DNA from: Paenibacillus sp. LHD-117
Lineage (GTDB): Bacteria; Bacillota; Bacilli; Paenibacillales; Paenibacillaceae
NCBI RefSeq assembly: GCF_030929555.1
Contig: NZ_JAVFVT010000018.1
Span: 62,001 to 126,000, forward strand
Length of the DNA: 64,000 bases
Reading direction: 5' to 3'
The notes beneath the pieces were generated by a model. That model made no database searches. It was not told where the DNA came from and saw only the letters and a program-made list of their open reading frames with translations. A program made the position numbers and the translations under genes. Shown here one piece after another: positions 17,637 to 26,568 of the stretch. How positions within the stretch are numbered: position 1 is the first letter of the stretch; every line of letters starts with the position of its first letter.

Positions 17637-18236
17637 ATGGCACGTTATACAGGACCTAAATTTAAATTGAGCCGCCGTCTCGGCATTTCCCTGAGCGGTA
17701 CTGGCAAAGACTTGAAACGCCCTTTCCCTCCAGGTCAGCACGGCCCTAACCAACGCAAGAAACTGAGTGGTTACGGCGTTCAATTGCAAGAGAAACAAAA
17801 GCTTCGCCACATGTACGGCATGAACGAGAAACAATTCCGCAACTTGTTCGACAAAGCTGCGAAACAAAAAGGTAAAGCCGGCGAAAACTTCATGGCGCTT
17901 CTGGAAAGCCGCCTGGACAACCTGGTTTACCGCCTAGCGTTCGCGAACTCCCGTGCTGGAGCTCGTCAGCTGGTCGCTCACGGTCACGTTACCGTAAACG
18001 GCAAGAAAGTCGACATTGCTTCCTACACGGTATCTGTCGGCGACGTTATCGGCCTGCGCGAGCGCAGCCGCGGCCTGAAATCCATCAAGGAAGCGCTGGA
18101 AGGCCGTCATCACCTTCCGAACTACCTGGAATTCAGCGAGCAAGGCATGGAAGGCAAATACGTTCGTCTTCCTGACCGCGGCGAGCTGTCGCAAGAGATC
18201 GACGAGAAACAAATCGTCGAATTCTACAGCCGTTAA
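17637..18236 (+). CDS. rpsD: 30S ribosomal protein S4
   Basis: S4 is a primary 16S rRNA-binding protein that nucleates assembly of the 30S subunit. The 199-residue sequence has the N-terminal [14 protein letters not shown] block, the ribosomal S4 domain with [20 protein letters not shown], and the S4/RNA-binding loop with [16 protein letters not shown]. The ATG at 17637 is preceded by AAGGAG. Length and start match other Firmicutes. The gene is monocistronic with its own promoter and strong terminator. Confidence 0.98.
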   Translation: MARYTGPKFKLSRRLGISLSGTGKDLKRPFPPGQHGPNQRKKLSGYGVQLQEKQKLRHMYGMNEKQFRNLFDKAAKQKGKAGENFMALLESRLDNLVYRLAFANSRAGARQLVAHGHVTVNGKKVDIASYTVSVGDVIGLRERSRGLKSIKEALEGRHHLPNYLEFSEQGMEGKYVRLPDRGELSQEIDEKQIVEFYSR

Positions 18237-18252
18237 TCTTCTTAACGAAAAA

Positions 18253-18285
18253 AACCTTGAACCGTTTTCGGTTCAAGGTTTTTTT
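18253..18285 (+). terminator. Terminator of rpsD
   Basis: A perfect 12-bp stem (AACCTTGAACCG and its complement) with a TTTT loop is followed by five T residues. It also faces the convergent floT gene. Confidence 0.95.
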
Positions 18286-18293
18286 GCTGAGGA

Positions 18294-19871
18294 TCATCCC
18301 TCAACCGGCGGTGGCGTGTTCGGCACTTGATGCAGCGTAACCGACGGCTTTTGCTTCGTCGGCGCCGACTCGAGCGGGTTCTTGCCAAGCGCCGAGGAGC
18401 CCGGCGCAGGAGCGATCGCTTTGGACGTCAGCCCTTTGATCAGCGCGTTCACGTCGATGCCGGACACGCTCTTCAGCATTTCCGGAGCCGTCGACATCAG
18501 CGACGTGACGTAATTGCTCAGCCGCGCCGCGCCTTCGCCGTTCCCCGTATCGACTACAGTAAGCTTATCGATCGAGCCGATCGGCTCCGCGACTTTGCCG
18601 GCGAGTTCAGGCAGCATTTTCACGATAATATCGAGCACCGCCGCTTCGCCGAACTTCGCGAACGCCTCCGCCAGCTTCTCTTTCGCTTCCGCTTCCGCGA
18701 GACCGCGCAGCCGGATGACTTCCGCCTCCGCCGTACCTTTGGCTCTCTCGGCTTCCGCCACGGCAAGACCATCCAGCCGTTTCTGCGCAGCCTGCGCCTT
18801 CGCTTCCGCTTCGATTCTATACTGCAGCGCGTCGGCTTCGCGAATCCGCTTTGCCTTATCCGCTTCCGCCGCTTGTTCGACGGCGTAACGGTCAGCATCC
18901 GCTTTTTTCTTCACTTCGGCATCGTATTGTTTCTCGCGACGCAATATCTCTTTGGCTTCCAGGTCGATCTCGCGCTCCTTGCGGACGAGCTCCACCTTCA
19001 TCTGCTCCTCGACGACGCTTTGTTTCGCACGCGCTTCCTGAATAGAATAAGCTTGGTCGGCTTCCGCCTTCGCCGTGTCTTGGTCGCGCTTAAAGGACGC
19101 CACCTTCATCTCTTTATCCTTCTCCGCTTCCGCGATGTTCGTATCGCGCAGCAGTTCCGCCTTCTGGCCGGCCTCTGCGGCAAGCGCCTTCTGAATTCTG
19201 GCGTCTCGTACCGCTTCGGCTTCGGCGATATCGGCATCCCGCTTTACCGCTGCGATACGCGGCTTGCCGAGCGCGTCCAGGTAGCCGTGTTTGTCGCGCA
19301 GATCCTTGATCGTGAAGGAAACGATCTGCAGTCCCATCTTCTTCAGGTCCTTCGCCGCAACGCCTTGGACTTCTTGCGCGAACTTGTCGCGGTTGCGGTA
19401 CACTTCCTCGACGGTCATCGAACCTAGAATCGCGCGCAGATGCCCTTCCAGCACCTCCTGCGCCTCTCCCTTAAGCGCTTCGGTCGGCTTGCCGAGGAAT
19501 TGCTCCGCGGCGGTCGCCACGTCTTCGACGGCTCCGCCGATCTTGATGATCGCCACGCCGTCGGCCATAACCGGAACGCCTTGCTCCGTGTACACCTCGG
19601 GCGTAGAAACATCCAGCTTGTGGGACAAGAGGGATAAGTACTCTGCTTTCTGAAACACCGGGAGGATAAAGGCGCCTCCGCCTCGAATGATTTTGACCTT
19701 GCGGCCCGATTCGTCGACTAACGCGTTGCGACTGCCGAGGAACGAACCGGTTACGAGCATCGCTTCATCCGGGCTCACCGTCTTGTACCTCGCCCAGAAC
19801 GCAAGCCCGAGCACGACAAGCACCCCTACTACGATTGCTGGAATGATCAAAAAATCTGGCATCTTCCGCAT
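18294..19871 (-). CDS. floT: Flotillin FloT
   Basis: The 525-residue protein organises fluid membrane microdomains. It has a short N-terminal membrane helix (IIPAIVVGVLVVLGLAF), a PHB/SPFH domain at about 30-200, and a long coiled-coil flotillin region rich in Ala-Glu repeats (AEAEAVRDARIQKALAAEAG) at about 215-410. The C-terminus is Pro-rich and probably flexible. It follows nfeD with a 15-bp gap, as in the yuaF-yuaG operon of B. subtilis. The start could be ATG 19871 or the ATG three codons downstream, which has a better-placed GAGGAG. Confidence 0.95.
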   Translation of the reverse strand: MRKMPDFLIIPAIVVGVLVVLGLAFWARYKTVSPDEAMLVTGSFLGSRNALVDESGRKVKIIRGGGAFILPVFQKAEYLSLLSHKLDVSTPEVYTEQGVPVMADGVAIIKIGGAVEDVATAAEQFLGKPTEALKGEAQEVLEGHLRAILGSMTVEEVYRNRDKFAQEVQGVAAKDLKKMGLQIVSFTIKDLRDKHGYLDALGKPRIAAVKRDADIAEAEAVRDARIQKALAAEAGQKAELLRDTNIAEAEKDKEMKVASFKRDQDTAKAEADQAYSIQEARAKQSVVEEQMKVELVRKEREIDLEAKEILRREKQYDAEVKKKADADRYAVEQAAEADKAKRIREADALQYRIEAEAKAQAAQKRLDGLAVAEAERAKGTAEAEVIRLRGLAEAEAKEKLAEAFAKFGEAAVLDIIVKMLPELAGKVAEPIGSIDKLTVVDTGNGEGAARLSNYVTSLMSTAPEMLKSVSGIDVNALIKGLTSKAIAPAPGSSALGKNPLESAPTKQKPSVTLHQVPNTPPPVEG

Positions 19872-19886
19872 TTCTCCTCTCTCGTC

Positions 19887-20420
19887 TTAAATAGTCAGGT
19901 TTACCTCGGAGACATAAAGCACGCTGTCCTTCACTTCCACGACGACGACCCTTGCGGCTTCCGGAATCGGCTGCCGGTCGAAGCTCGCCGCGATTTGATT
20001 CGTCACGCCCGCTCCCGCGCGAACGAGCACTTCGCCGTAACCCGTCGCGGGAATAGGGACAATGACCTCGCCAAGCGCTCCGGAAAGCGACTGAAGCGTG
20101 AACGCAATGGAGTTTTCGCTGTTCTCCATCGGCCTCACGTACAGGAAGAAAACCGCTGTCCCGAGCGCGATCGCAATCAGCAAGGCGAGCAGCACGACGG
20201 CCCACGCGCCAAGCGCGGTATATCTGGCCAGAAGCAGCCCTGCTCCTCCGAATGTCGTAATGCCGCCGAACAACGTCATTGGACTTAGGAACGCGGGACC
20301 GTCCAGCGACAAGAAATCAAGAGCGCCTTCCATCGCCTGGCTCAGCCAATCTCCGAAAATAACGCTGACGACCGCGAACAGAATACCGATCGCAAGACAG
20401 GTTAAAAACAACGTTTCCAT
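19887..20420 (-). CDS. NfeD-family membrane protein (YuaF type)
   Basis: NfeD proteins partner with SPFH/flotillin proteins in the membrane. The 177-residue sequence has N-terminal membrane helices (LFLTCLAIGILFAVVSVI, then LLLARYTALGAWAVVLLALL) and a C-terminal OB-fold with GALGEVIVPIPATGYGEVLV and AARVVVVEVKDSVLYV. ATG 20420 has a GGAGGTGGAAG site; longer versions start without one. It is the first gene of the nfeD-floT operon, probably under an ECF-type promoter upstream. Confidence 0.9.
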   Translation of the reverse strand: METLFLTCLAIGILFAVVSVIFGDWLSQAMEGALDFLSLDGPAFLSPMTLFGGITTFGGAGLLLARYTALGAWAVVLLALLIAIALGTAVFFLYVRPMENSENSIAFTLQSLSGALGEVIVPIPATGYGEVLVRAGAGVTNQIAASFDRQPIPEAARVVVVEVKDSVLYVSEVNLTI

Positions 20421-20469
20421 CTTCCACCTCCATTCTGTATCTCCAGAACCTGTCATCTTTACCGTAATT

Positions 20470-20498
20470 AATACGGTGTATGAGAACCAAAAGTTGCT
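20470..20498 (-). promoter_or_regulatory. Candidate sigma-W-type promoter for nfeD-floT
   Basis: On the minus strand AGCAAC-TTTT is followed after about 17 bp by CGTATT, close to the sigma-W consensus TGAAAC-N16-CGTA with changes in the -35. The -10 lies in a short palindrome (ACCGTA/TACGGT). B. subtilis yuaFGI is sigma-W controlled, which supports the reading. The 20421-20745 interval otherwise holds only the divergent PBP promoter and an AT-rich stretch. Confidence 0.45.
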
Positions 20499-20703
20499 AA
20501 AAATACACGGAATCCATCATTTTTTTTGCGATATGCACGGGAATTGATTATCCCTTGGCTATCCCTTCTTATTGTATACAAAACTTTTCCTCCCTAGGAT
20601 GCGTTAAAGAATTATAAATACAAAATGCTCTGCCTTGTGATCCGCCCGCAAAGAATGCCGCCGAGTCGGCGAAAGGGCTCAAACATGTACCGAAAAGGGT
20701 TTT

Positions 20704-20713
20704 GTGCTATAAT
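20704..20713 (+). promoter_or_regulatory. Extended -10 promoter of the PBP gene
   Basis: TGCTATAAT is an extended -10 element 33 bp before the PBP start; no good -35 is seen 17 bp upstream. Confidence 0.5.
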
Positions 20714-20745
20714 GGAAATGCTATTTTGGAGGAGGAGTTATAAAC

Positions 20746-23700
20746 ATGCAAGAGGATCAAAAGCCATCGCAAGCCAAATACAGCAAATGGCGAATGTTCG
20801 GACTGGTATCATTTATAACGGTAAAATGGATCGTTTACTTCGGGATTTTCTTCGGACTTCTGGCGGGAGGCGCCGTAACTGGTTACGTTGCTGCGCTCGT
20901 CAAAGACGAGGAGGTTCGCCCGCAATCCGTCATCCAGGACAAAGTCGGCGAATATTCGATGACCGGCTACGTGTATTTCAACGACGATTCGCTGGTCGGA
21001 CAGCTCCGCACGGATGAAGACCGGATCGTCGTCGAATACGACGATATTCCGCAGACGGTCATCGACGCGCTGCTGGCGACGGAAGACAACGAATTTTTCG
21101 AACATAAAGGCGTGAGCATTAACGGTCTCGGCCGCGCCGTCAAGCAGAAGCTGTTCAATGAAGATACGCAGACGGGCGGAAGTACGCTGACACAGCAGCT
21201 GGCACGCAGGGTATTCCTGAGCCTGGACAAAACCGACAGCCGCAAGATTAAGGAAATTTTCTTGTCGCTGCGGATGGAACGATACTTAACGAAAGAAGAA
21301 ATACTTGCCGCCTATTTGAACAAAATGCCGTTCGGCAACGGATCCAACGGCTATCAAGTGTTCGGCATCCAAGCCGCGGCCAAAGGTATTTTCGGCGTAA
21401 CCGATCTCGACAAGCTCAATATCGCCCAATCGGCATACCTTGCAGGTTTGCCGCAGCTGCCATCGTTGTATAACGCCTTCACCGGAACGGGCAAATTCAA
21501 CGAAGCCGGCTTCGAACGCGCGGTCAAACGCCAGCAGCTCGTGCTGACGCGCATGCTCGAAACGGGAAGAATAGATCAGACGCAATACGATGAGGCGATC
21601 AAGTTCGATATTCGCGCCTCCGTCGCCCCGCCAAGCGAGAAGGCGTATACGACGTATCCTTATCTCATGCTGGAAGCCGAGCGCCAGGCGGCGGAAGCGC
21701 TGCTCATGCAGGAGGATCCGACCTTAACGAAGGAAGATCTACGCAAGAAGGAGAACGCTGATCTTATCGAGCAAGCTAGGGAACAGCTGCTCCGTGGCGG
21801 TTATCATGTCTATACGACGATCGACAAACAAGTGTACGACATCATGCGCCAGATCGGAAGCAACGAGGAAAACTTTACGCCTTACAGCGAAGAGAAAGGC
21901 CTCGAGCAGACCGCGGCAATTATGCTGGATCATAAAACCGGCGCCATCATCGGCATGCTGGAAGGTCGCGACTTCTACGAGGAGCAGATGAACTTCGCCA
22001 CTCAGATGATTCGTCAGCCGGGCTCTACGATGAAGACGCTCGCCGCATATTTGCCGGCGATCGAAGAAGGCATCATTCAGCCGGCCAGCATTATCGACGA
22101 CGCGCCGCTCGTCCTGAGGGACGGTCAGAAGGGATATCATATCCCGATGAACGTCAACCGGAAGTTCGCCGGTCTCGTTACGGCCCGCGACGCGCTTAAC
22201 CGCTCGCTGAACTTGCCGGCGCTGAAAATCTTTAATGAAGAGGTTACGATCGAAAAGGCATGGGAATTCGTCAAGCAGCTAGGCATCACGACGCTGCAGC
22301 CGGAAGATGCGTATTCGCAGACGGGCGTAATCGGCGGTCTCCGCCTAGGCGTGTCCGTCGAGGAGATGACGAACGCCTACGGCGCCATCCCGAACCAAGG
22401 CGTGTTCAACGACGCGTACATGATCGATCGAATTACAGACGCGAACGGCAAAGTCGTTTACGAGCATCAGGCGCAGCCGAAGCAGGTATTCTCCGAGCAG
22501 ACGGCGTTCCTGATGACGGATATGCTCAAAACCGTTATTTCGAGCAAGTCGGGTTCCGGCAACGCAATCACGAAGCAGTTCAAACAATACGGCAAGGTGC
22601 CGATTGCCGGCAAAACCGGTTCCACGCAAAGCTACGGCGACGTCTGGTTCATGGGTTTCTCCCCTGACGTCACGCTTGGCGTCTGGGCGGGCTACGAGGA
22701 GCAAATCAATTCGTTGTCCAACAACGGACGCACGCGAGCGCGTTCCATCTGGACGATGATCATGAACGAAGTAACGGCGCAAAAACCGGGGCTCTTCACG
22801 ACCGAGGCTTTCCCGAAACCCGAAGGCATCGTGAAGGCATCCGTATCGACAGCAAGCGGCTTGCTGCCAAGTGCGCTTACCCAGGAAGCCGGCATGATCG
22901 TAACGGACTGGTTCAATAAGAAGTTCGTGCCCAAGAAACAAGATGACGCGCTCGTAAACATGAAGATCGTGACGTACGAGGGAATCAACTACGTGCCGAA
23001 CGAGCTGACGCCACCGGATATGCTGAAGGAGAAAATTGTCGTCAAACGCAAGAAACCGCTGGACGCGCTAATGGATGAAATCAAAGCGGCGCAAGCCAAG
23101 CTTTCTGCGGATAACCGCAGGCCGATGGAGATCTACATCCCTGCGGACGCGGCGAACGACGCGCCTTCGAAGACGGACCCGCGCGTCGATGACGGCGCGG
23201 CGCCCGCTCCGCCGAATGGCGTAAAGCTGACCCCGGGCGCCGACGGCAATCTGACGATCGCCTTCACGGACAGCAAGTCTACCGATGTCGTCGGTTACCG
23301 GATCTACCGTTCCGTCAATATGGGGCCATACGAGAAGTTCGGCAATTCCCTCTTGTTCGGCGAGGCCTATACGGCAACGTTCAAGCCTTCGAACACGGAG
23401 AGCACATCGTATTACGTTGTTGCCGTCGACGTCGTAGGCAAAGAATCGGTGCCAAGCCCCGTTCTGTCGAACGGCCAGCTCCCGATCAATCCGGAGCTAC
23501 CCGAGCTTCCCGGAATGCCTGGCGACGGCAATGAAGGCGGATCCGGAGGCGAAGGCGCGCCTTCTGCCCCGTCCGGCCTTCAAGCCGAAAGCTCTGCGCT
23601 TAGCGTTACGGTCAGCTGGGCAGCAAATCCGGTCTCTGATCAAGTGACGAAGTATTACGTGTATTACAGCTCCGGCAACGACGGCAACTACGCGCTTCTC

Positions 23701-23823
23701 GGTTCGACCGCGCAGACGAGCTACGAGCATGTCGCTCCTTTCGCAACCGGAACTTATTATGTCGTTGCCGAGAATGCGGCGGGAACTTCCCCGCCTTCCT
23801 CGAAGATCAAAATCGTAGGGTAA
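20746..23823 (+). CDS. Class A penicillin-binding protein (PBP1A type) with two FN3 domains
   Basis: This 1,025-residue bifunctional enzyme polymerises and cross-links peptidoglycan outside the membrane. After one membrane helix (about 22-50) comes a GT51 transglycosylase domain with catalytic Glu113 in ATEDNEFFEHKG and GGSTLTQQLARR. The transpeptidase domain has STMK (Ser427), SLN (487-489) and KTG (623-625). The C-terminus carries two fibronectin type III domains at about 820-910 and 935-1025, separated by a Pro/Gly-rich linker. The start is supported by GGAGGAGGAG. It is a single-gene unit bounded by a terminator. Confidence 0.95.
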   Translation: MQEDQKPSQAKYSKWRMFGLVSFITVKWIVYFGIFFGLLAGGAVTGYVAALVKDEEVRPQSVIQDKVGEYSMTGYVYFNDDSLVGQLRTDEDRIVVEYDDIPQTVIDALLATEDNEFFEHKGVSINGLGRAVKQKLFNEDTQTGGSTLTQQLARRVFLSLDKTDSRKIKEIFLSLRMERYLTKEEILAAYLNKMPFGNGSNGYQVFGIQAAAKGIFGVTDLDKLNIAQSAYLAGLPQLPSLYNAFTGTGKFNEAGFERAVKRQQLVLTRMLETGRIDQTQYDEAIKFDIRASVAPPSEKAYTTYPYLMLEAERQAAEALLMQEDPTLTKEDLRKKENADLIEQAREQLLRGGYHVYTTIDKQVYDIMRQIGSNEENFTPYSEEKGLEQTAAIMLDHKTGAIIGMLEGRDFYEEQMNFATQMIRQPGSTMKTLAAYLPAIEEGIIQPASIIDDAPLVLRDGQKGYHIPMNVNRKFAGLVTARDALNRSLNLPALKIFNEEVTIEKAWEFVKQLGITTLQPEDAYSQTGVIGGLRLGVSVEEMTNAYGAIPNQGVFNDAYMIDRITDANGKVVYEHQAQPKQVFSEQTAFLMTDMLKTVISSKSGSGNAITKQFKQYGKVPIAGKTGSTQSYGDVWFMGFSPDVTLGVWAGYEEQINSLSNNGRTRARSIWTMIMNEVTAQKPGLFTTEAFPKPEGIVKASVSTASGLLPSALTQEAGMIVTDWFNKKFVPKKQDDALVNMKIVTYEGINYVPNELTPPDMLKEKIVVKRKKPLDALMDEIKAAQAKLSADNRRPMEIYIPADAANDAPSKTDPRVDDGAAPAPPNGVKLTPGADGNLTIAFTDSKSTDVVGYRIYRSVNMGPYEKFGNSLLFGEAYTATFKPSNTESTSYYVVAVDVVGKESVPSPVLSNGQLPINPELPELPGMPGDGNEGGSGGEGAPSAPSGLQAESSALSVTVSWAANPVSDQVTKYYVYYSSGNDGNYALLGSTAQTSYEHVAPFATGTYYVVAENAAGTSPPSSKIKIVG

Positions 23824-23870
23824 CGCGTTCGGTCGACCGCTTGGCGGATAACAACCATGCAACAAAAGAA

Positions 23871-23910
23871 GGGCTATTCCGAAGGTCAACGACCAAGGAA
23901 TAGCCCTTTT
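23871..23910. terminator. Bidirectional terminator between the PBP gene and acsA
   Basis: GGGCTATTCC and GGAATAGCCC arms enclose a 16-base loop, followed by TTTT on the plus strand and by an A-rich run upstream. Confidence 0.85.
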
Positions 23911-23950
23911 CTAATACATTTGTGTTGATGAGCAATCGCGCTCGTTCCGA

Positions 23951-25675
23951 TTAATCTTCGATGGTGGACAAATCGCCCGTCGGAAGGTTCAACTCCCAAG
24001 CCTTGAGCACGCGGCGCATGATCTTGCCGCTGCGCGTCTTCGGCAGCTTATCTTTGAATTCGATTTCCCGAGGTGCGGCATGCGCCGAAAGACCGATCTT
24101 GACGAACTGGGAAATTTCCTTCTTCAGCTCTTCGGACGGCTCATACCCTTCGCGAAGCGCGATAAACGCTTTGATGATCTCGCCGCGAACCATGTCCGGC
24201 TTGCCGATGACGCCAGCTTCCGCGACCGCCGGATGCTCGACGAGCTTGCTCTCAACCTCGAACGGACCCACGCGCTCGCCCGCCGTATTGATGACATCGT
24301 CGATTCGGCCCTGGAACCAGAAGTATCCGTCCTCGTCCATATACGCGGAGTCGCCGGAGACATACCAGCCTTCGAGGCGGAAATATTCCTCGTACTTCGA
24401 AGGGTTGTTCCAAATCTTGCGCATCATGGACGGCCATGGTACTTGGATGGCCAGATTGCCCATGCGGTACGGCGGCACTTCATTGCCGCTGTCGTCTATG
24501 ATTGCTGCGCGTACACCTGGCAACGGCTTGCCCATGGAGCCGGGTTTAATATCCATGCTCGGGTAGTTGCAGATGAGCTGTCCGCCCGTCTCGGTCATCC
24601 ACCACGTATCATGAATGCGCTGGCTGTATACTTTCATTCCCCAACGTACGACCTCCGGGTTAAGCGGTTCTCCGACGCTTAGAACATGGCGGAGGCTCGA
24701 CAGATCGAATTGCTTGGACAGGTCGTCACCGGCGCCCATCAGCATGCGGAACGCCGTAGGCGCGCTGTACCATACCGTAACGCCGTATTTCTGTATGACG
24801 CCGTACCAATCGCTCGGACTGAAACGTCCGCCGCGAATGACGTTCGTCGCCCCGTTGAGCCATGGCCCGAAAATTCCGTACGAAGTGCCGGTTACCCATC
24901 CCGGGTCGGCCGTGCACCAATAAATGTCGTCTTCTTTCAGGTCAAGCACGATTTGTCCCGTGTACTTGTGCTGAATCATCGCGTTTTGGGCATGGAACAC
25001 GCCCTTTGGTTTACCTGTGGAACCTGATGTATAATGGAGAATAAGACCGTCTTCGCGTTCCAGCCACTCGATTTCGGCTGAATCCGAAGCCGCTTCCATC
25101 TCACTCTTGAAGTTTACGATTCCGTCCTCGGACGGAATGTCGTCTCCATACACGATGATATGCTGGAGTGCCGGAAGCTCGTCTCTCTTAATCCGATGCA
25201 GCAGCGACGGCGTCGTAACGATGGCAACCGCTTCGCTGTCCTGCAGCCGGTCCTTCACGGCCGTCTCCATGAACGCTTCGAACAACGGGCCTACGACGGC
25301 TCCAACTTTCATCGCGCCCAGTACGCTGAAGTACAGCTCTGGCGTCCGCGGCATGAAGATGAATACGCGCTCGCCTTTCGTGATGCCCAGCTTGCGCAAT
25401 ACGTTCGCGAACCGGTTCGACTGCTCGCTTAGCTGACGGAACGTATATGATTCGTCTCGATCGTTGTCGCTGTAATGGAGGGCGATCTTGTCTCCCTTGC
25501 CGGTCTCTAGGTGGCGATCGATCGCTTCATACGCCATGTTGACCTTCCCGGTCTCGTACCAGCTGAATTGTTTCTCGATCTGTTCCCATTGGAAGGAAGC
25601 CGCCGCTTCTTCATAGTTCTTTAAGTTAGGGTTTGGTGCCGATGCGGGTATACGCTCTTGATGCAAGTTGATCAT
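23951..25675 (-). CDS. acsA: Acetyl-CoA synthetase AcsA
   Basis: AcsA converts acetate, ATP and CoA to acetyl-CoA, through acetyl-AMP. The 574-residue protein has the ANL-family P-loop YTSGSTGKPKG, the central YSAPTAFRMLM and WWMTETGGQ motifs, and the C-terminal lysine motif TRSGKIMRR (Lys551), the residue acetylated by AcuA in B. subtilis. It is the short Bacillus-type AcsA. It is divergent from acuA-acuC, which encode its acetyltransferase and deacetylase. Two cre-like boxes overlap its transcription start region. Confidence 0.96.
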   Translation of the reverse strand: MINLHQERIPASAPNPNLKNYEEAAASFQWEQIEKQFSWYETGKVNMAYEAIDRHLETGKGDKIALHYSDNDRDESYTFRQLSEQSNRFANVLRKLGITKGERVFIFMPRTPELYFSVLGAMKVGAVVGPLFEAFMETAVKDRLQDSEAVAIVTTPSLLHRIKRDELPALQHIIVYGDDIPSEDGIVNFKSEMEAASDSAEIEWLEREDGLILHYTSGSTGKPKGVFHAQNAMIQHKYTGQIVLDLKEDDIYWCTADPGWVTGTSYGIFGPWLNGATNVIRGGRFSPSDWYGVIQKYGVTVWYSAPTAFRMLMGAGDDLSKQFDLSSLRHVLSVGEPLNPEVVRWGMKVYSQRIHDTWWMTETGGQLICNYPSMDIKPGSMGKPLPGVRAAIIDDSGNEVPPYRMGNLAIQVPWPSMMRKIWNNPSKYEEYFRLEGWYVSGDSAYMDEDGYFWFQGRIDDVINTAGERVGPFEVESKLVEHPAVAEAGVIGKPDMVRGEIIKAFIALREGYEPSEELKKEISQFVKIGLSAHAAPREIEFKDKLPKTRSGKIMRRVLKAWELNLPTGDLSTIED

Positions 25676-25713
25676 ACTATCACTCTCCCATCAAATCTGT
25701 CAATCATCGCCAA

Positions 25714-25746
25714 GGAAGGCGCTTACATAACGACGCTTTCATTATA
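25714..25746 (-). promoter_or_regulatory. acsA -10 element with two adjacent cre-like boxes
   Basis: On the minus strand a TATAAT (25741-25746) is followed immediately by TGAAAGCGTCGTTA (25728-25741) and TGTAAGCGCCTTCC (25714-25727). Each resembles the CcpA cre consensus TGWAARCGYTWNCW with two mismatches. B. subtilis acsA is CcpA-repressed, and ccpA lies 3 kb away here. The -35 is poor. Confidence 0.4.
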
Positions 25747-25878
25747 CCACAACTCTACTCGATTCGACTACGCTTTTCATTTTCTTGATTGTTTGTTATA
25801 AAGAGAAGTAGATAACAATCAAAAATTCGGAAGAAACGATCATAATTCTCATCATATCGGACGAAAGGTGCTGATCCC

Positions 25879-26514
25879 TTGGAACACCGCAAACGGCTTC
25901 AGACCGACAAAATCGTGATTAACGACAACCGTGAGCTCATCATCGAAGGTCCGGTTCCGCCTTCCAGACTTGCGGGTTACAAGATGCATGCTTCGCTAGA
26001 TGCCTTCCGGAGGCCGGCAGAGCAGCATGAGGCGCTCGTCGAGATATCCGGGCTGGACGAAGGGCGAATCGTGCTTGCCCGCGAAGGCGACTTGATCGTC
26101 GGTTACGTGACGTTTCATTACCCAGACGAACTGGAACGATGGTCCGAAGGCGGAATGGCCGATCTTGTCGAGCTCGGCGCGATCGAAGTCGCGGACGAAT
26201 ATCGCTCCTACGGACTCGGCAAACGGTTAATCGCCATGGCATTCGCGGAGAATCAGCTTGAGAACATGATCGTGTTCACGACGGAATATTACTGGCACTG
26301 GGATTTGGAAGGCACCAAGCTGAATGTATGGGATTACCGAAATATGATGGAACGATTGATGAAATCCGCAGGCATGATCTGGTTTGCGACCGACGACCCG
26401 GAAATATGTTCCCACCCCGCGAACTGTCTCATGGTCCGAATCGGCAAAGAAGTCCCATTAGCTTCAATCGAGCAATTCGATCGGGTCCGATTCCGCAATC
26501 GATATATGTATTAA
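25879..26514 (+). CDS. acuA: Acetyltransferase AcuA (GNAT)
   Basis: AcuA acetylates the active-site lysine of AcsA and switches it off. The 211-residue protein contains the GNAT core with IVGYVTFHYPD, VELGAIEVADEYRSYGLGKR (the acetyl-CoA-binding loop) and a conserved HWDLEGTKLNVWDYR segment typical of AcuA. Translation appears to start at a TTG, eight bases after AAGGTG; length (B. subtilis AcuA is 210) supports it. An inverted repeat GATTGTT/AACAATC lies 50-80 bp upstream. acuC follows after 54 bp, with no acuB between them. Confidence 0.93.
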   Translation: MEHRKRLQTDKIVINDNRELIIEGPVPPSRLAGYKMHASLDAFRRPAEQHEALVEISGLDEGRIVLAREGDLIVGYVTFHYPDELERWSEGGMADLVELGAIEVADEYRSYGLGKRLIAMAFAENQLENMIVFTTEYYWHWDLEGTKLNVWDYRNMMERLMKSAGMIWFATDDPEICSHPANCLMVRIGKEVPLASIEQFDRVRFRNRYMY

Positions 26515-26568
26515 CACTATCGCACATAAAACTACCGATACTTTCGCGAGAAAGGAATGGAATTCCGA

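Noticed and set aside
18327..19427. 366-codon plus-strand frame opposite floT
   Set aside because: Shadow of the flotillin coding repeats; highly Arg-rich and without a ribosome-binding site or family features.
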